The notes below the pieces were generated by a model. The model was not told the DNA's origin, searched no databases, and was given only the letters and a program-made list of their open reading frames with translations. A stretch of 64,000 nucleotides of DNA from Lagopus muta. Its lineage: Eukaryota; Chordata; Aves; Galliformes; Phasianidae. The translations under genes and the position numbers were made by a program. The stretch is taken from the NCBI RefSeq assembly GCF_023343835.1, contig NC_064449.1, forward strand, positions 806,001 through 870,000, in the 5' to 3' direction. The first letter of the stretch is position 1, and every line of letters starts with the position of its first letter. Below are positions 12,865 to 24,600 of the stretch, piece after piece.

Positions 12865-13020
12865 CACACACTTGGACAAGTCTCTTCACCTCTGTAAGTC
12901 ACAGATAATACTTGCTATCCCAGCAGGGGACTATGAAGGCTTATTAGTCAGTGTTCATAATTTGCACAGTACTTCAAATGTATTCTCTCTTTTGCACAGT
13001 ACTTCAAATGTATTCTCTCT
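12865..13020 (+). mobile_element. ancient MIR/CORE-SINE-like remnant
   Basis: The order of words follows the MIR-type SINE body: CTTGGACAAGTCTCTTCACC (MIR: CTTGGGCAAGT..CTTAACC), CTCTGTAAGTC, GATAATACTTGCTA, then a ..TATGAAGGCTTATTAG.. stretch matching the ..GTGAGGATTAA.. region, and a tail resembling TTTGTAAAGCGCTTTGAG. The tRNA-like 5' part is missing or unrecognisable. The copy is highly diverged, as expected for a pre-avian insertion. Its last 30 bp are tandemly duplicated. Confidence 0.55.
12961..13020. repeat. perfect 30-bp tandem duplication (2 copies)
   Basis: Positions 12961-12990 and 12991-13020 are identical over all 30 bases (unit starts TTTGCACAGTACTTC and ends TATTCTCTCT). An open frame through it shows the same ten residues twice, but this is a by-product of the 30-bp period, not evidence for coding. 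Confidence 0.97.
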
Positions 13021-14255
13021 TGCTTTGTGTCAACAATGAAGCTTTTCCCATGAGATGCTGGCCAAAGGGAAGCATTGATGTGGAAGTTTTACCTGTGTTG
13101 TATTTGTTGATGATCTTATATCAGCATAAAATACATTCCTGTACTTAAGTATTTCAGATAAGAGTAAGGAACTGACAGCTAGAAGTAAGAGCAGCTATGC
13201 CCTTTGTTATAGCTCTGCTTCTTTCCCAAGAGCATAGGGAGCATTGGCAATGCTTTGAAATTATTTATTTCAAAATTGCACAGACAGAAAGATGTGCAGA
13301 AAGAAAAAAACTATTTAACAAGAATACAAGAGAATGCACAGAGTACTCATGAAAGATTAGGTCAGCTGACAGCTGAGTAGTCCAGCACCAATCACTGAAG
13401 TGTCTTAGGAAAGGAAGGCTTAGATCTAAGCAGGTATACATAGTATTCCATCTGCAAAAGATGGGATTTTTTGGAGCTAGATGGTTTTGAAAAATCCTAC
13501 TGGCACAGTTTGAGAATAGTATTCTACCAAATGGAGCATAAGACTTGTTAAAAAGAAAAAAAATAATGCTTGAAACTACATTGTGCTGTATGAACAGCAA
13601 AGTCGTGGAGCTTCATTTTAGTTTGTTATTTTACAATCTGATTGTATTGAATTTGAACTATGCGACTTATTACATGAACAGCGTTCTGCTTATTCACAAG
13701 GTCAAATGTCATTTTTTCCAAGATATTTGGATCAAATTCTGCATTATACACCTGTTCACAAAATCCCCTTCACATTAGTGATGTTCTCTAACAACATCAG
13801 AAACACATGCACAGAACTCAAACAGTGCACTGGCACCTTTTCTACAAACAAATGAGCAATTCCAGCTCACAGACTAGATTTATCAAAACTGTTCTTCTAT
13901 TCCAAAGGTTACCTTGGAAACATATTGTCAGATTCTAGAAAGAAAATATGCGATAATGAGCAACCAAGGCCAAGTCCATCTTGAGTTTTAGCAATCAAGC
14001 CAAAAAACAGAGTTAACAATCATCTATATTGAATGACCCTGAACTCAGCTTGCCTGTTTCTCATCCCTGCTCTACTCCCAGGATGCATTCAAACTATAAC
14101 CAAGCAGCCTTTGAGCCCACTAGCAACAATCAAACAATGCCTGGTTCAGGTTTCCTATTTGCACTTTCTCTTCCTGTCTTTTAACTTGAAGTAGGTGTCT
14201 TTCTTTTGCTCATACTATTTCCAAGGTATGATTAAACACTACATGCCAGAAGTAC
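13021..14255. other. noncoding filler
   Basis: AT-rich unique sequence. Open frames of 111 codons (13265-13600, -) and 77 codons (13545-13778, +) have no recognisable motif. Nothing else is seen. Confidence 0.5.
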
Positions 14256-14650
14256 TTTCTCCCCGACTCTTCCCTTCTCTATACCCAAGATTCCTCTCAC
14301 GAGCCGTGCTCCATCTCTCATTGATCATGTTCTTCAGTGAAATGGTTATTTTAGGTTAAACACTACCCTCCACCTGTTAGCAGCATTCTTCATTCTTTTA
14401 GCTCTTCTTGTCCGTTTCCAGCGTGCTTGCTTTCAACATTTCTTATCTCAGGTCCTTTGCCACCTATTTCTCCACTGCCCTCCATCAAGAATTCCATTTT
14501 TACTCTCTTGCCCTGTTCTACTTTCTCTTTTCCTTCCTTTAATCTTTCCCTCTCCTTCTCCTCCACATAACCTCTCTTCCCATCCCTGCATCCTATTCTG
14601 TGATTCTTTCACATCTGTCCTCTACTTTGTCTGTTTTCCTCTTGCCCATG
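14256..14650. repeat. long pyrimidine-biased tract
   Basis: About 400 bp in which the + strand is strongly C/T-rich with only scattered purines (for example 14505-14580: CTTTCTCTTTTCCTTCC and similar). Non-periodic, so not a microsatellite. Such polypurine/polypyrimidine DNA can adopt triplex forms. It immediately precedes a candidate regulatory block. Confidence 0.6.
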
Positions 14651-14659
14651 AGTGGGTTG

Positions 14660-15010
14660 TGAAGATTGCTTGCTTTTTGTTGTGATCAGGAAACATTTAT
14701 TGACATCAGAAACATCCTCATTAGCTCAGGACAGGTGGGAAGCATCTTTGTTTCCTGCAGGCACCATCTCCTGTCTTCTCAGTAACCCAGAATGACAGCC
14801 CCACGGCTCTGACGTGGAGATATCTGCTTCTCTCCACCCTTCCGTCTCCACCAGTTAGTAGGGCCTCAGCTCAAAACCCCCCCCAGGTGGAGAGCAGGAA
14901 GAGGCTGATGGGCAAAGACGATCCCAATTAAATCCTGTTAAAACTCTTTCCTCTCCTTTTGAGTTTGCAGGGTTTGGAAGGTCAGGCTCAAGGGCTAAAC
15001 ATTACAAAGC
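14660..15010. promoter_or_regulatory. candidate conserved noncoding element
   Basis: Unique block with balanced composition. It contains CCAATTAAATCCTG (14924-14937), a 14-mer that recurs exactly at 55492-55505, plus an E-box CAGGTG and a CATTTATTGACATCA stretch. No coding signature. Regulatory identity is inference. Confidence 0.25.
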
Positions 15011-17675
15011 TCTTGCATCTGACTATTGCAGAATGACAGAAGTCAAGCAATTAAGATTGTGAGCAACAAACAAAGGAAGAGAAAATAAAATGGGTTCAAA
15101 TTATTATCCACATATAGGCAGTAGAAAAATTCAATTTATACCTTGATTTTTTTGAAACGTTGAACGCAGGTCAATTGGAGGTTAAGGACCTGGTTCTGAA
15201 CCTGTGCACCAAATACTAAGTATGAAAACTGCAGGAGAGCCGAGCACATTTTACAGATTTAAACTGATGTCAAAACAAGACAAGTCACCTCTTTCCAGAA
15301 GACTATTTGTCTTTCATTGCATAGTGCACACATTATCTGACAAGGCACTGGGAGGTATATGCTCAAACCCACTACATTATTACCTCTAATGACAACTTAA
15401 TATAGTAATATCTATAAATTTCTTCAAACTACTAGAAATCTCTAACATTACTTTGGATCTTAACTGAGGAGTAGTACATCAGGGGACTCTAGGCCAACAG
15501 TTCCCTCTGCAGTCCAACCATTTTCAAGGCAATACCTGAATAATTGAATTATCTTTGAACATTCTGAGTGGGAAACTGAAGAATATGTGTCAGGCATAGC
15601 TCATCAGCAAGATAAATCGCTTTGCACTGTGTTCATGATACCACTGCTATATCAGTTCCTCAAGATAGATATAGTTTCATTTAGAAACATATTCACTGCT
15701 TGCAGACGATGTTGCAGTGACTAAAATGTACAATTATTCTTTAAGCATGAGACCCTGATCTGGTCCAGTTTTCCCACTACCTGCTAGTACAACTAGTGAA
15801 GCAGGACTGCTCTGCTCAGTGCTGCCTCCAATCTGATTTGCAACATTCCTGGAGGTTGCACTTGAACACTGAAAGCTATGTTTAAGGCAGCTGGTTTATC
15901 GCATGGATTGTTTTTTCTTCCCCAGAAAGAAGCTACATGATTGTAGCTGTTGTTTAAAGGATTTAGTGATCCAGATGTGTTCCTGAAAGAGAATCTACTT
16001 CAAAATCCGTTCAGAAGAAATGGCATTTTCTTTGGTTTTTCCTCATTTCACATTATTTGGAACCAAACCTATGGATCAAGGGAAGACAGCAGAATTAAAC
16101 CTTCAGTTTCATCTGCCCATTCAGTCCTTACATAAGTAAGGAGTTGTTTATTCCATACTTACAACTGCCTTCACTTCCAACCATCAGGCTGTAACCTGCT
16201 GCTCATCTCCCCCACGGCAAACCAGGGCATCAACTTTGCTTCTGAATCAGGAACCAGGAGGAAGATTACTCTTGTGTACCTAAATGTACTGCAAGGATAT
16301 CTCAGACACATCTTGTCAGCACTTAAACATCCATGACAGGCTTCCCACAACATTTTCCAGGTGAGCACCCTCACTCCTTCTACCGTGTCACACGCTCATC
16401 ATTCACCACTCACACACGGCAGGAGCAGCCTGTTGACATGGTTTCTCTCACTCTCCCTGGCCCCTGCAGCTGACCTCCCGTCTCCCTGGCTAGATCAAAT
16501 CCAGGAGATGGTACTTAGAGCTGGGTCACTGGATGGTGTTAAAAGCCTTTCTCTTCTTCTCTCAGCAACCAAAGTTGGAAGGTGGCAAGTGGGAGAGAAA
16601 ACACTTCAAGTTGATTTTCCTTCAGGTGATGCTTCCTGTCAGATTGGAAGGGCTCCCAGATACAGGCGAGGGACAGGAGGAATTGGCACAACTGCATATT
16701 CATGTTTTTGGAGGTTTAGGAACCACAGTTTGATGTGCAGAGGCAGTGATCAAGTTACCAATTTTTTTTTTCTCTCAACAACAGGCATACAACAAAGGCA
16801 ATGAGAAAAACTGTATGAAAGACCCTGTCTCTAACTTACCGGTCTATCACGGCCTACCTAAGAATTTGACAAAACACATTTGCAATTCAAACCAAACAGT
16901 GCCCTTTTGTATTTGAAACAAACTAGTCAAGTATCTCACGCAATTTCAAAGGGATATTGCATCAAATTGAAAAGCTACTCTTGAGTTTTCTGTGCAGAGA
17001 AGACAGCTAGGGCATCAATGCAAAGATTTAGACTCCCACTTCCATGATCTGTGTGTGTTAATGAACCTTACCAACTGCGGACAGCCCCACTTAGGATCTG
17101 CATCCATACATAATCTGCACGTTGGTCCAGGAGCTTCATGTAAGCCTAGACTCACACTCCACGCCCGGACTACGGCATAGAAATACCTGCATCCCTGTGT
17201 CTTTGCTGGTCTTGATTCACTGGCTGTACTTCCCACTTCAGCTTCCAATGCTATTCACCACCTTGCACTTACCTGATTTTGCAAATTAATCTGTCAATGG
17301 AAGGTGTTATTATCAACAACCCAGGCAACAGCCCTCTGGTATAGTTGGACTCTGGTCACTGGCTCTGCTCACCCTTAGCTCCCAGCTAATCTTCCCCAAG
17401 GGGAAATCGCCTTATTCTTGTGTTGCTCCCTTATAACAAGAACAAGCACCTCCTCCTCCTCCTCCTCCTCCTCCCCCTTTTCATGCTTATTGTATTATTT
17501 TTCAATACTACTGCATAGATAAAACTAAGAAAGAACTTAATGTGACACTCCATCTCATACTTTGCTTCTCCAAAGCTTATTCTAAACTGGTTACCTTTAC
17601 CTTAGAAAAATCCTACCAACAACTTTACATTGTACCATTGAGAAATAATATCAGTGGAAGATGATCTAGGAGTGT
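15011..17675. other. noncoding filler
   Basis: Unique sequence with no recognised repeat except a (TCC)n run near its end. Open frames include 147 codons (16361-16804, +), whose translation lacks any domain and is matched by other-frame openings. Confidence 0.5.
17449..17475. repeat. (CCT)n microsatellite
   Basis: About nine uninterrupted CCT units followed by a C5 run. Confidence 0.95.
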
Positions 17676-18514
17676 TAGGGCCCCTAACAAGACACCAAGG
17701 CCCTGGAGGGTGCCCAAAGAAGGGCAACAGAGCTGTGAGGGTTGTGGAGCACACACGTAGCAATTGGACAGATCAATACAATAGGAAAGGTATTCTAGCA
17801 GAGGAGCGCTGACAGAAGTACCAGCACGATAGAAAGATGCTGTAAAGGAAGGGAAGAAGATTGATCACCTGTATCAGAAGATTCCAAGTTTACAGCAGAA
17901 AAGCTCCCCCAAAGAGGAATGTCCAGAGAAAAATCTTTCCCCTGTGACAGTCAGACCTTAAATGAGGTCTAAGAGAGGTGCAGCCAGGCTCCACCCCTTG
18001 CTATCACAAAGCTGAATTGCCTTCACCTGTGCTCCCAGGGCTGACCGGGTCTTTTCCCCTGGTGCTCAGTGTTTCAGGCCCATACTCAACAATTCCCATG
18101 CAACATGTCTTACAGGGAATGGCTGAGGGAATTGGGATGCTTCAGTCTGGAGAAGAGGAGGCTCAGGGGTGACCTTATCACTGAGAGACCTGAAAGGAGG
18201 TAGTAGCAAAGTGGAGATCCAACTCTTCTCTCAGGTAACAGCCATAGGATAAAAGGGAATGCCTCAAGCTGTGCAAGGGGAGGGTCTTAGGAACTGGGTA
18301 TTAGGAACTATTTCTTCCCAGAAAGAGTGGTGATGCACTGGCACAGGCTGCCCAGGGAAGTAGTAGAGGTAATGATTGTGGAGGTGTTGCATGGAACAAC
18401 CATGGAGATGTGGTGCTGAGGAACGTGTTCAGTGGTCATGGCTGTGATGGGCTGACAGATGGACTTCATGATCTTTGAGGTTTTTTTCAGCCTTAATGAT
18501 TCTATGATCCTGTA
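17676..18514 (+). mobile_element. CR1 LINE 3' end, interrupted by an insertion
   Basis: Left part 17676-17752 reads the CR1 block ending GGGTGCCCAAAGAAGGGCAA..GGAGCAC. The right part resumes at about 18104 with GTCTTACAGGGAATGGCTGA, then TCTGGAGAAGAGGAGGCTCA, ACCTGAAAGGAGG, GGCACAGGCTGCCCAGG, and the terminal AATGATTCTATGATCC. In uninterrupted CR1 copies these parts abut (..GGAGCACAAGTCTTATGAGGAG..). No coding region survives. This is a different, longer subfamily from the 4.6/6.1 kb pair. Confidence 0.92.
17753..18103. mobile_element. foreign insert inside CR1 (unclassified)
   Basis: About 350 bp that do not match CR1 and split a CR1 copy. It contains AGCCAGGCTCCACCCCTT and CCAGGGCTGACCGGG, which look like fragments of an LTR or another nonautonomous element. 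I could not find clean terminal inverted repeats or a certain target-site duplication. It could be an LTR fragment, a solo nonautonomous element, or sequence captured during a rearrangement. Confidence 0.5.
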
Positions 18515-19795
18515 AATGTAATAGCACCATTCAGATATGAATAATCTTCTGTCTGAACAGAACAGGCCTTGCATCCCTGCAATGACTGGTGATTCAACCA
18601 TTCTGCTGTCATTTCCATCTTCTTTGAATGGTGATACATAGCACTGCATTGTAAAATGACTGATGAACCCATAGAAAAATCCCACAACTCAGCTTCACAT
18701 AGCAAAGAATCAAGCAAAGTGAGTCAAATTTGAATGGACAAATTAATCTTCCCTTTCAAACTTCAGTTAAGAAACACACAGTTCTCACCACAGAACTGAT
18801 TCTCTCCTGCACAATATGAGGTTACTTATACCCATATATAGTAACTTATAATGGTAAGGCTTTCATACCATCATCTTGCTCACTTGAAAAAGCACTGTCA
18901 GATACAGATTCTCCAGCGGCCAGTGGCAGCACAGAGGGCCAACTCTGCAATCTGGCCATGCAGGAGCTTATACAGGAGCTTGCAGTCATATAAATGAGGT
19001 GAACAACAGTGACCACGTCTAAGTGGGTGGCTATAAAATCACAGCTACTCAACAGATTATTTTTGCTGTGATTCAAGGAACAATTCTTCAGTTAATACAA
19101 TTCCATCACACATACTCTCTAGCTAACTCATTCTGTGATAATGAGCACAGTTTCCTAAAATACAAGGCAGGATGTTAGAAAATACCATCACATTGTGGAA
19201 CAATTTCAGAGCTGGATACACTGCTAAGGTGTTTTTTTCCTTTATTTTTATTTATTTATTTTTTAAACTTTTCTTTGGCCACCATAGGTAGAACCATTTC
19301 CCTTCATACAACAGAATATGAGCCAGCAGCTGATTCTCATGTGAGCTGAAGTTCCTACCCTGGCCAAGCTATCTCACAAGCTCTACCTCAAATAAGCCCC
19401 CTAACTACAACTTACACATTCACAAGTCTTCTGCTAGCTTTCTCTAATTGTGCATGTTTCTGTTTGCTCTCCATGCAAAACACCCATTTGTAATCACTGA
19501 AAGAACCTGCACTAAAAGTAGTCTTCCCCTTCCCAGAAGCGGTAATCAAACAACGTTTCTGTGGAAGCCATCTCCTTAAACGTGGCTTCCTCTGTATTCA
19601 AAATGATGTGGTTGTGAAGCTTCATCCAGTCCATTGATCTCAGCACTTATAGCACAAGCCATAAAGCATATTGGCAAGTGAGCAAAGCTGCAAACAGAAG
19701 TGTGTCAGTGTCCAGCATGTCAGATCCTTGGTGGGTTGGCATAAACAAGGAGGGTAAAAATATCCCATCATTGCAGCAGGCGTAGAGATTTCTCA
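18515..19795. other. noncoding filler
   Basis: Unique sequence with a T-rich patch at 19231-19267. No gene, no recognised repeat. Confidence 0.5.
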
Positions 19796-20070
19796 AGTGG
19801 CTTTTTTTAATAGGTCATGTGCCCCATTCAGCAGCTCCAGCTGATGCTTCCAAAAGAAACCCATTAACAGCCTCCCCTATGTGCTCCTTATTGTTTGCAC
19901 AGCTTTAATGGCCCCATCTGGCATCATCTTAAAACCTCCTGGTCGGAAGCAAACAGCAGCTTCTGGTTGCAGTGGTACAGCAAGTTGCACTTTTCGGTCT
20001 TTTTCTTTACTGTCAAGATCCTACTTTCAGAATAAATTTATTTTCCTGTCAAGCCAAAAGTTTGATGGTG
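19796..20070. promoter_or_regulatory. candidate conserved noncoding element
   Basis: Unique block with regularly spaced homeodomain-type and bHLH-type cores: TTTAATAGGTCATG, CAGCTCCAGCTG, CCATTAACAGCC and GCTTTAATGGCCCC. Not repetitive and no coding signature. Regulatory role inferred only. Confidence 0.27.
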
Positions 20071-20439
20071 TGTAAGCACCTGTAGTCTGAGTGATGCCAC
20101 TCTGATATCAAACTTCATTTCTCTTCCTTAACAATACATCCATGTCTGCACACCTGGTGTATGGGCTCCTTATCTGTTGTGGTATCTATCTGTACTACCC
20201 CTGAGAGACTCACTCCATGGACAAAGAGAAGACAATCAAAGCATGTCCACTGTGAAGAGCAGTGGAGAGGCCAGCCTCTGATACTCCAGCACCTGGACAG
20301 GGCAGATTTCTGTTACAAGATATATCACCTCCCAGAAAAAGCTTGAACATCTGCGTATCATCTATTTTACTTCTTGAAGACGACTCCTCAGATATGACAC
20401 CATGATATCCCCCAGAATAGAAAGCAGTTACTCTAGGGA

Positions 20440-20760
20440 GCTCCCAGTGTTGCTTTATTTAGGCAGATCCCAGCTAGCATGGATAACAACAGTGGTAAAG
20501 GTAAGCTGGACAGGCTTCAACACAACTGGGAAAAGCAGAGTGAGTATCCAATAGCACCTGCTGCGTTTGCCACCACAAACCAGTGCGACCGTCTCGCTGA
20601 TTTATTTGACTGCACTGACATACTCTAACCTGGGAGAAGTACCTCTGCTTGGGAGGTCTCAGGATAGCTCTTGGGCTTTCAGATAAACAGCAGTTTATCG
20701 GTAACAGATGCTGTTTGGATATTCTTCAGAAGGCCACATCCTCTCTAGGTTTGACCCTAG
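20440..20760. promoter_or_regulatory. candidate conserved noncoding element with inverted forkhead-like pair
   Basis: Unique sequence with scattered CpGs. It contains the perfect inverted repeat GATAAAC (20682-20688), loop AGCA, GTTTATC (20693-20699). ATAAACA is a forkhead-type core, so this reads as two facing sites. No coding frame is supported. Confidence 0.25.
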
Positions 20761-20859
20761 CTTGTCTTGTTACATGAGCCAGGCACGTGTTTTTGAGGTA
20801 AGCCCCAGCCTAGCCAAGCATTTAAAAGGATGCATACTCCTACCCTACATGGGCATGAA

Positions 20860-21600
20860 ACGTCTTGGTAAGCCTTGAGGCCGCAGGCACCTTCTGAAAA
20901 CCGGCTTCACGCCATTAGGATATTCTCAGTGTGCTTGTGGGAAGCAGAGCCAGACAGCAGGGTTATTATGAGAGCAAGAGCTGAGGCAGGAAGCTGACAG
21001 AGTTTGTTTTCGGCCCTCTCCCCTTTCTTCTAAAGAACAGTGTTGCTGAGCGCTAGCTGAAAGGCCAGAGACAGTCTGCAGTCGGCTGCTCTTTGCTAAA
21101 CAAAAGTTTACTTTCATCCGCTGCGCCGCAGCCGCTGGAGTCACTTCCTCCTTCCTCCGGCCTTTCTTCAAGGCGAGAAAACAGTCGGCTCTTTCACCAC
21201 GTTAAGAAACCCATTACAATCAATTTAGCCAGCTCACAGACAGACTCCGTGTCTACTGTATTCTGTTACCAGTGGCCGGGAGGGGGGGGGAGAAGACCTG
21301 CTGCCCAACCTCCCCTCGTGCTGCCTTCCGTAATGGAACGATGCCGGCGCCACCAGCTCTTGGAATCACACTAACAAATGAAGCTGTCATCAAACACCTC
21401 TTGGGGCAGCAGGGGAGGGTGCGTTCTTGCGGTGGAGTTGCCTTCGCTGCAGTGGTCCTGCTGGCTAATTGCTCAGCGTGGAGAGCGCACACTTAAGGCG
21501 CTATCGTCCTCGTCAATAATGGGGTATTAGGTGCCTCCTGCTCAGCGCGGCATTGATCTGTTCCAGCTTTCCCCTCTTGTTGTGTTGGTGGGTTATGTGT
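20860..21600. promoter_or_regulatory. CpG-rich unique island
   Basis: The most CpG-dense stretch of the window, with about 30 CpGs by eye, including CATCCGCTGCGCCGCAGCCG (21115-21134), GATGCCGGCGCC and GAGAGCGCAC. The flanks are CpG-poor. It also carries ACACTTAAGGC (21489-21499), an NKX2-like core. There is no open frame with gene-like content and no TATA or transcript evidence. It may be an orphan CpG island, a promoter of an unannotated noncoding RNA, or a CpG-rich enhancer. Confidence 0.4.
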
Positions 21601-24600
21601 GGTTCCCCACTCCCCCCCTCCTTTTTTTTTTTTTTTCTTTTTAAGTGTTTTCTGAGCCTGTGTTTAGCATGAGTGCTGCTTAAGTGCTAATTGTTACACC
21701 ACAGATTGATTGGCGACAAGATGGCTTGCCAAGTTTCTTCTCCCATCTCCCCGGGAGGGGTGTGGAGGAAGGACAGAGGGTGGGGGCCGAGAGGTGGGGA
21801 GAGAGGGAATCCTTTTGCACTCACCGACTTCCTCTCCCACCGTCTTTCTGAGCTGGAAACTCGTGGCCTTTCAGACCTCCTCTTGCTAATTTCCATTCCT
21901 GTTTTGTTGCTTTCCTCCCTGCTGCAGCAACTGTATATACATCTCTCCATTATTTGACATTTCCTTAAGATACCATCCTCTGACTTGATGGTTAAGAAGA
22001 ATGCTGTAATGACAGAACACTAAGCATCTTGCTTTTTCCTTCACAAAAGAAAAATATATATATATTAAACCAATACCAACACAAACCTAAACAACAACTA
22101 AAACAACCACCTCTGAAACCTTCATTCCTTCCGATTGTCCCTTTCTCCCTTATGCTTATGGTTCCAGAAACCTGAACATCTGAGGCCAACAGAGAGATGG
22201 AGTGAGAACTGCACAATAAATGGCACAGCAACGACATGACTCTCTAGAATTCTGAAGCATCCTGGCAAGCCAGAGAGCAAAAATTTGAAACTATTACAGA
22301 TCTAAACCATGCAGATAGCAGACTCAGTACCTACACTCTTAGTATTTTTCCACCTGGTGTTAGAAAAGATAAACTCATTTTCTTCCAGTATGTTTAAGGA
22401 CATATGACCCTACTGTACAAGTGCATGAATTTCCTCTGGAAACCCTTAGGCCATAGACACCTTCTGAAAACCTCAGTTGAAGAAGTCCACTAAAACCAAA
22501 ATCCATTGCTTCAAACTCTTTTACATTTTGGTTGGTTACCAAACATCCATAAATTGCCACAGTACAAAAAGAAAAAACAGTATCTCTGTGAAATGTATGA
22601 GTCCATAGTATGATCCCCAATTCATTCACAGGGAAACAGCGGCAGGAATGACAACTAGCAAGCTTAAGGACACAGAGTTCATATCAGAACTGAAAACAGA
22701 ACTCAGCATTTCCTGAACATGGTATCTGAACAGCAGCCTCTAACACTGCATTTATTACACTCTCACAAACATTTGGGAAAACCAGTATTCCACGGTATAC
22801 CTTCCATCAGGCACTTGCTACTGTTGCGTATCCCAGCCTCATTCTAAATGGTGGAGCTGAATGAACAGCTTTGCACACACCCTGTATTCAAACACTGCCA
22901 TTTTTTCCAACTTCCCCAGCAAAGCGTACAGCTGAATATAATCATTTTGATTCCTACCCAATGCTGGGTGGTTATGCTGCTGGGAAACATGATTTTATAA
23001 CTCATTGAAAAATGAGCAAGCTGTGAACTGAAAAAGAAATATAAAAAGGCAGTGAAATGTATTAATTCAGCTTTTATTTTGCCCACTACTATAAATTTTG
23101 CACATAAGGGTCTGCACCCCAGATATAACAGTTTATATCAATTGAACTAAAATTCTGGATTTGCTTGGGGTTTAATATTTAAAAGTTGTAACAGAAGACG
23201 TAGCCTTAAACTTTGCTTTTTAATGAACATTCATGCTACTAGCACTTCTGTACACTTGAACATGACCAGAAATGCAAGCCTCACAAGCATGCTTGAGTTG
23301 AAGTTTGCTTTTGAACTCAAGCAAATACGCACAGGCATTTCTTCTCATCGATTCCTCAAGCTGTTAAATACACAGGAGTCTGGCCCTCGGAAGGCTGCAA
23401 GAAACAGTTAGCATTACCAGTAGCAGCTCATGGTCATTCACTGCCCTCAGAAGATTAAGGACAGCCAGGACAAAGGTATCCCACAAAATAAAAGCTTGCT
23501 CCTCAGAGACCAGCTCAAAGCAAAGGAATAAAAGTGGTCCATTACACCTTACTGACACCTTCTAGCAGCACATGCAACTCACTCAGTTCTGACTGCATCA
23601 TGGACAATCAGATAAAATGAGAAACATTCTTAAAAATTGGCCGAGAGGATGTCAGATGCAGGCAGAGGTCGACATGCAGTAGAGTGAGAAACAACAAACA
23701 ACAAACTGGGAAAATTGGAACTTTTCTAATTTCCTATTGGGTATTCTGTAGTCTATTCCCTGCTGACCAGATATATGATAGTAATCGTTACTAGCTGATT
23801 CTAACCTGATTTTCAAAAGACACCAAATAGAAAGTTTTTCATCACCTTCAGGAAATCTATGGAGCTTCAGTGCCTTTGCAAGTACGTCATATAAATATAC
23901 CCAAAACATCTCAGAGAACCTTCAATGGGAGAAGGTCAGAGGGAAGGGATGAAAATGAGAACCTTCTAAACAACATTTGCTGTGGTAAACTCTCACTCTG
24001 ACAACAGTAAGTCGGACTTCATTTGATTGCTAAATCCATATGCATACCCCACCTTGAAAAGTACTATTAGCATTTGCAAATGTTAACTTCCAAAAAAGCG
24101 TTTGTTTAGGTCCTCTGCAAGACAACATGTAGCAACACTGTGAAAGAAAAAGCAGAATGTGCAGCTGGTCAAGTGGGATTTGCAGTGAGTTTTAATTACA
24201 TGCACATGTAACTGGAACAAACAACCCAACACAGAAAAAGAAACACACACTGGAAGAAAGGACAGTTATGCTTGGTGTGTGCTTGCAAGGATAACTGTTT
24301 TCTGAGTTGTCCTTGTCCAAAAGCCACAGAACAAATTGCTGAGGCTTTCCCCTGCTCCACAAAGTGCCTTTTAGCATTCAAGGTTTTCTCCTGTGGGACA
24401 GCAGAGAAAGGAAAGACAACTGGCGTCGAGCTGCATATTGTCTGAAGATGCTGTCAAGAACATCATAAGGAAAGAGCTGTGTCTGAGGTCATCAGATTAG
24501 AGAAGGAACAAGGAACCGAGTGGGGGCTGGGAATGGCAAGAGAAGGGGGAGGCAGAGTGACCTGTGTGACCTCTACTGCACTAACTTGATATAACAAATA

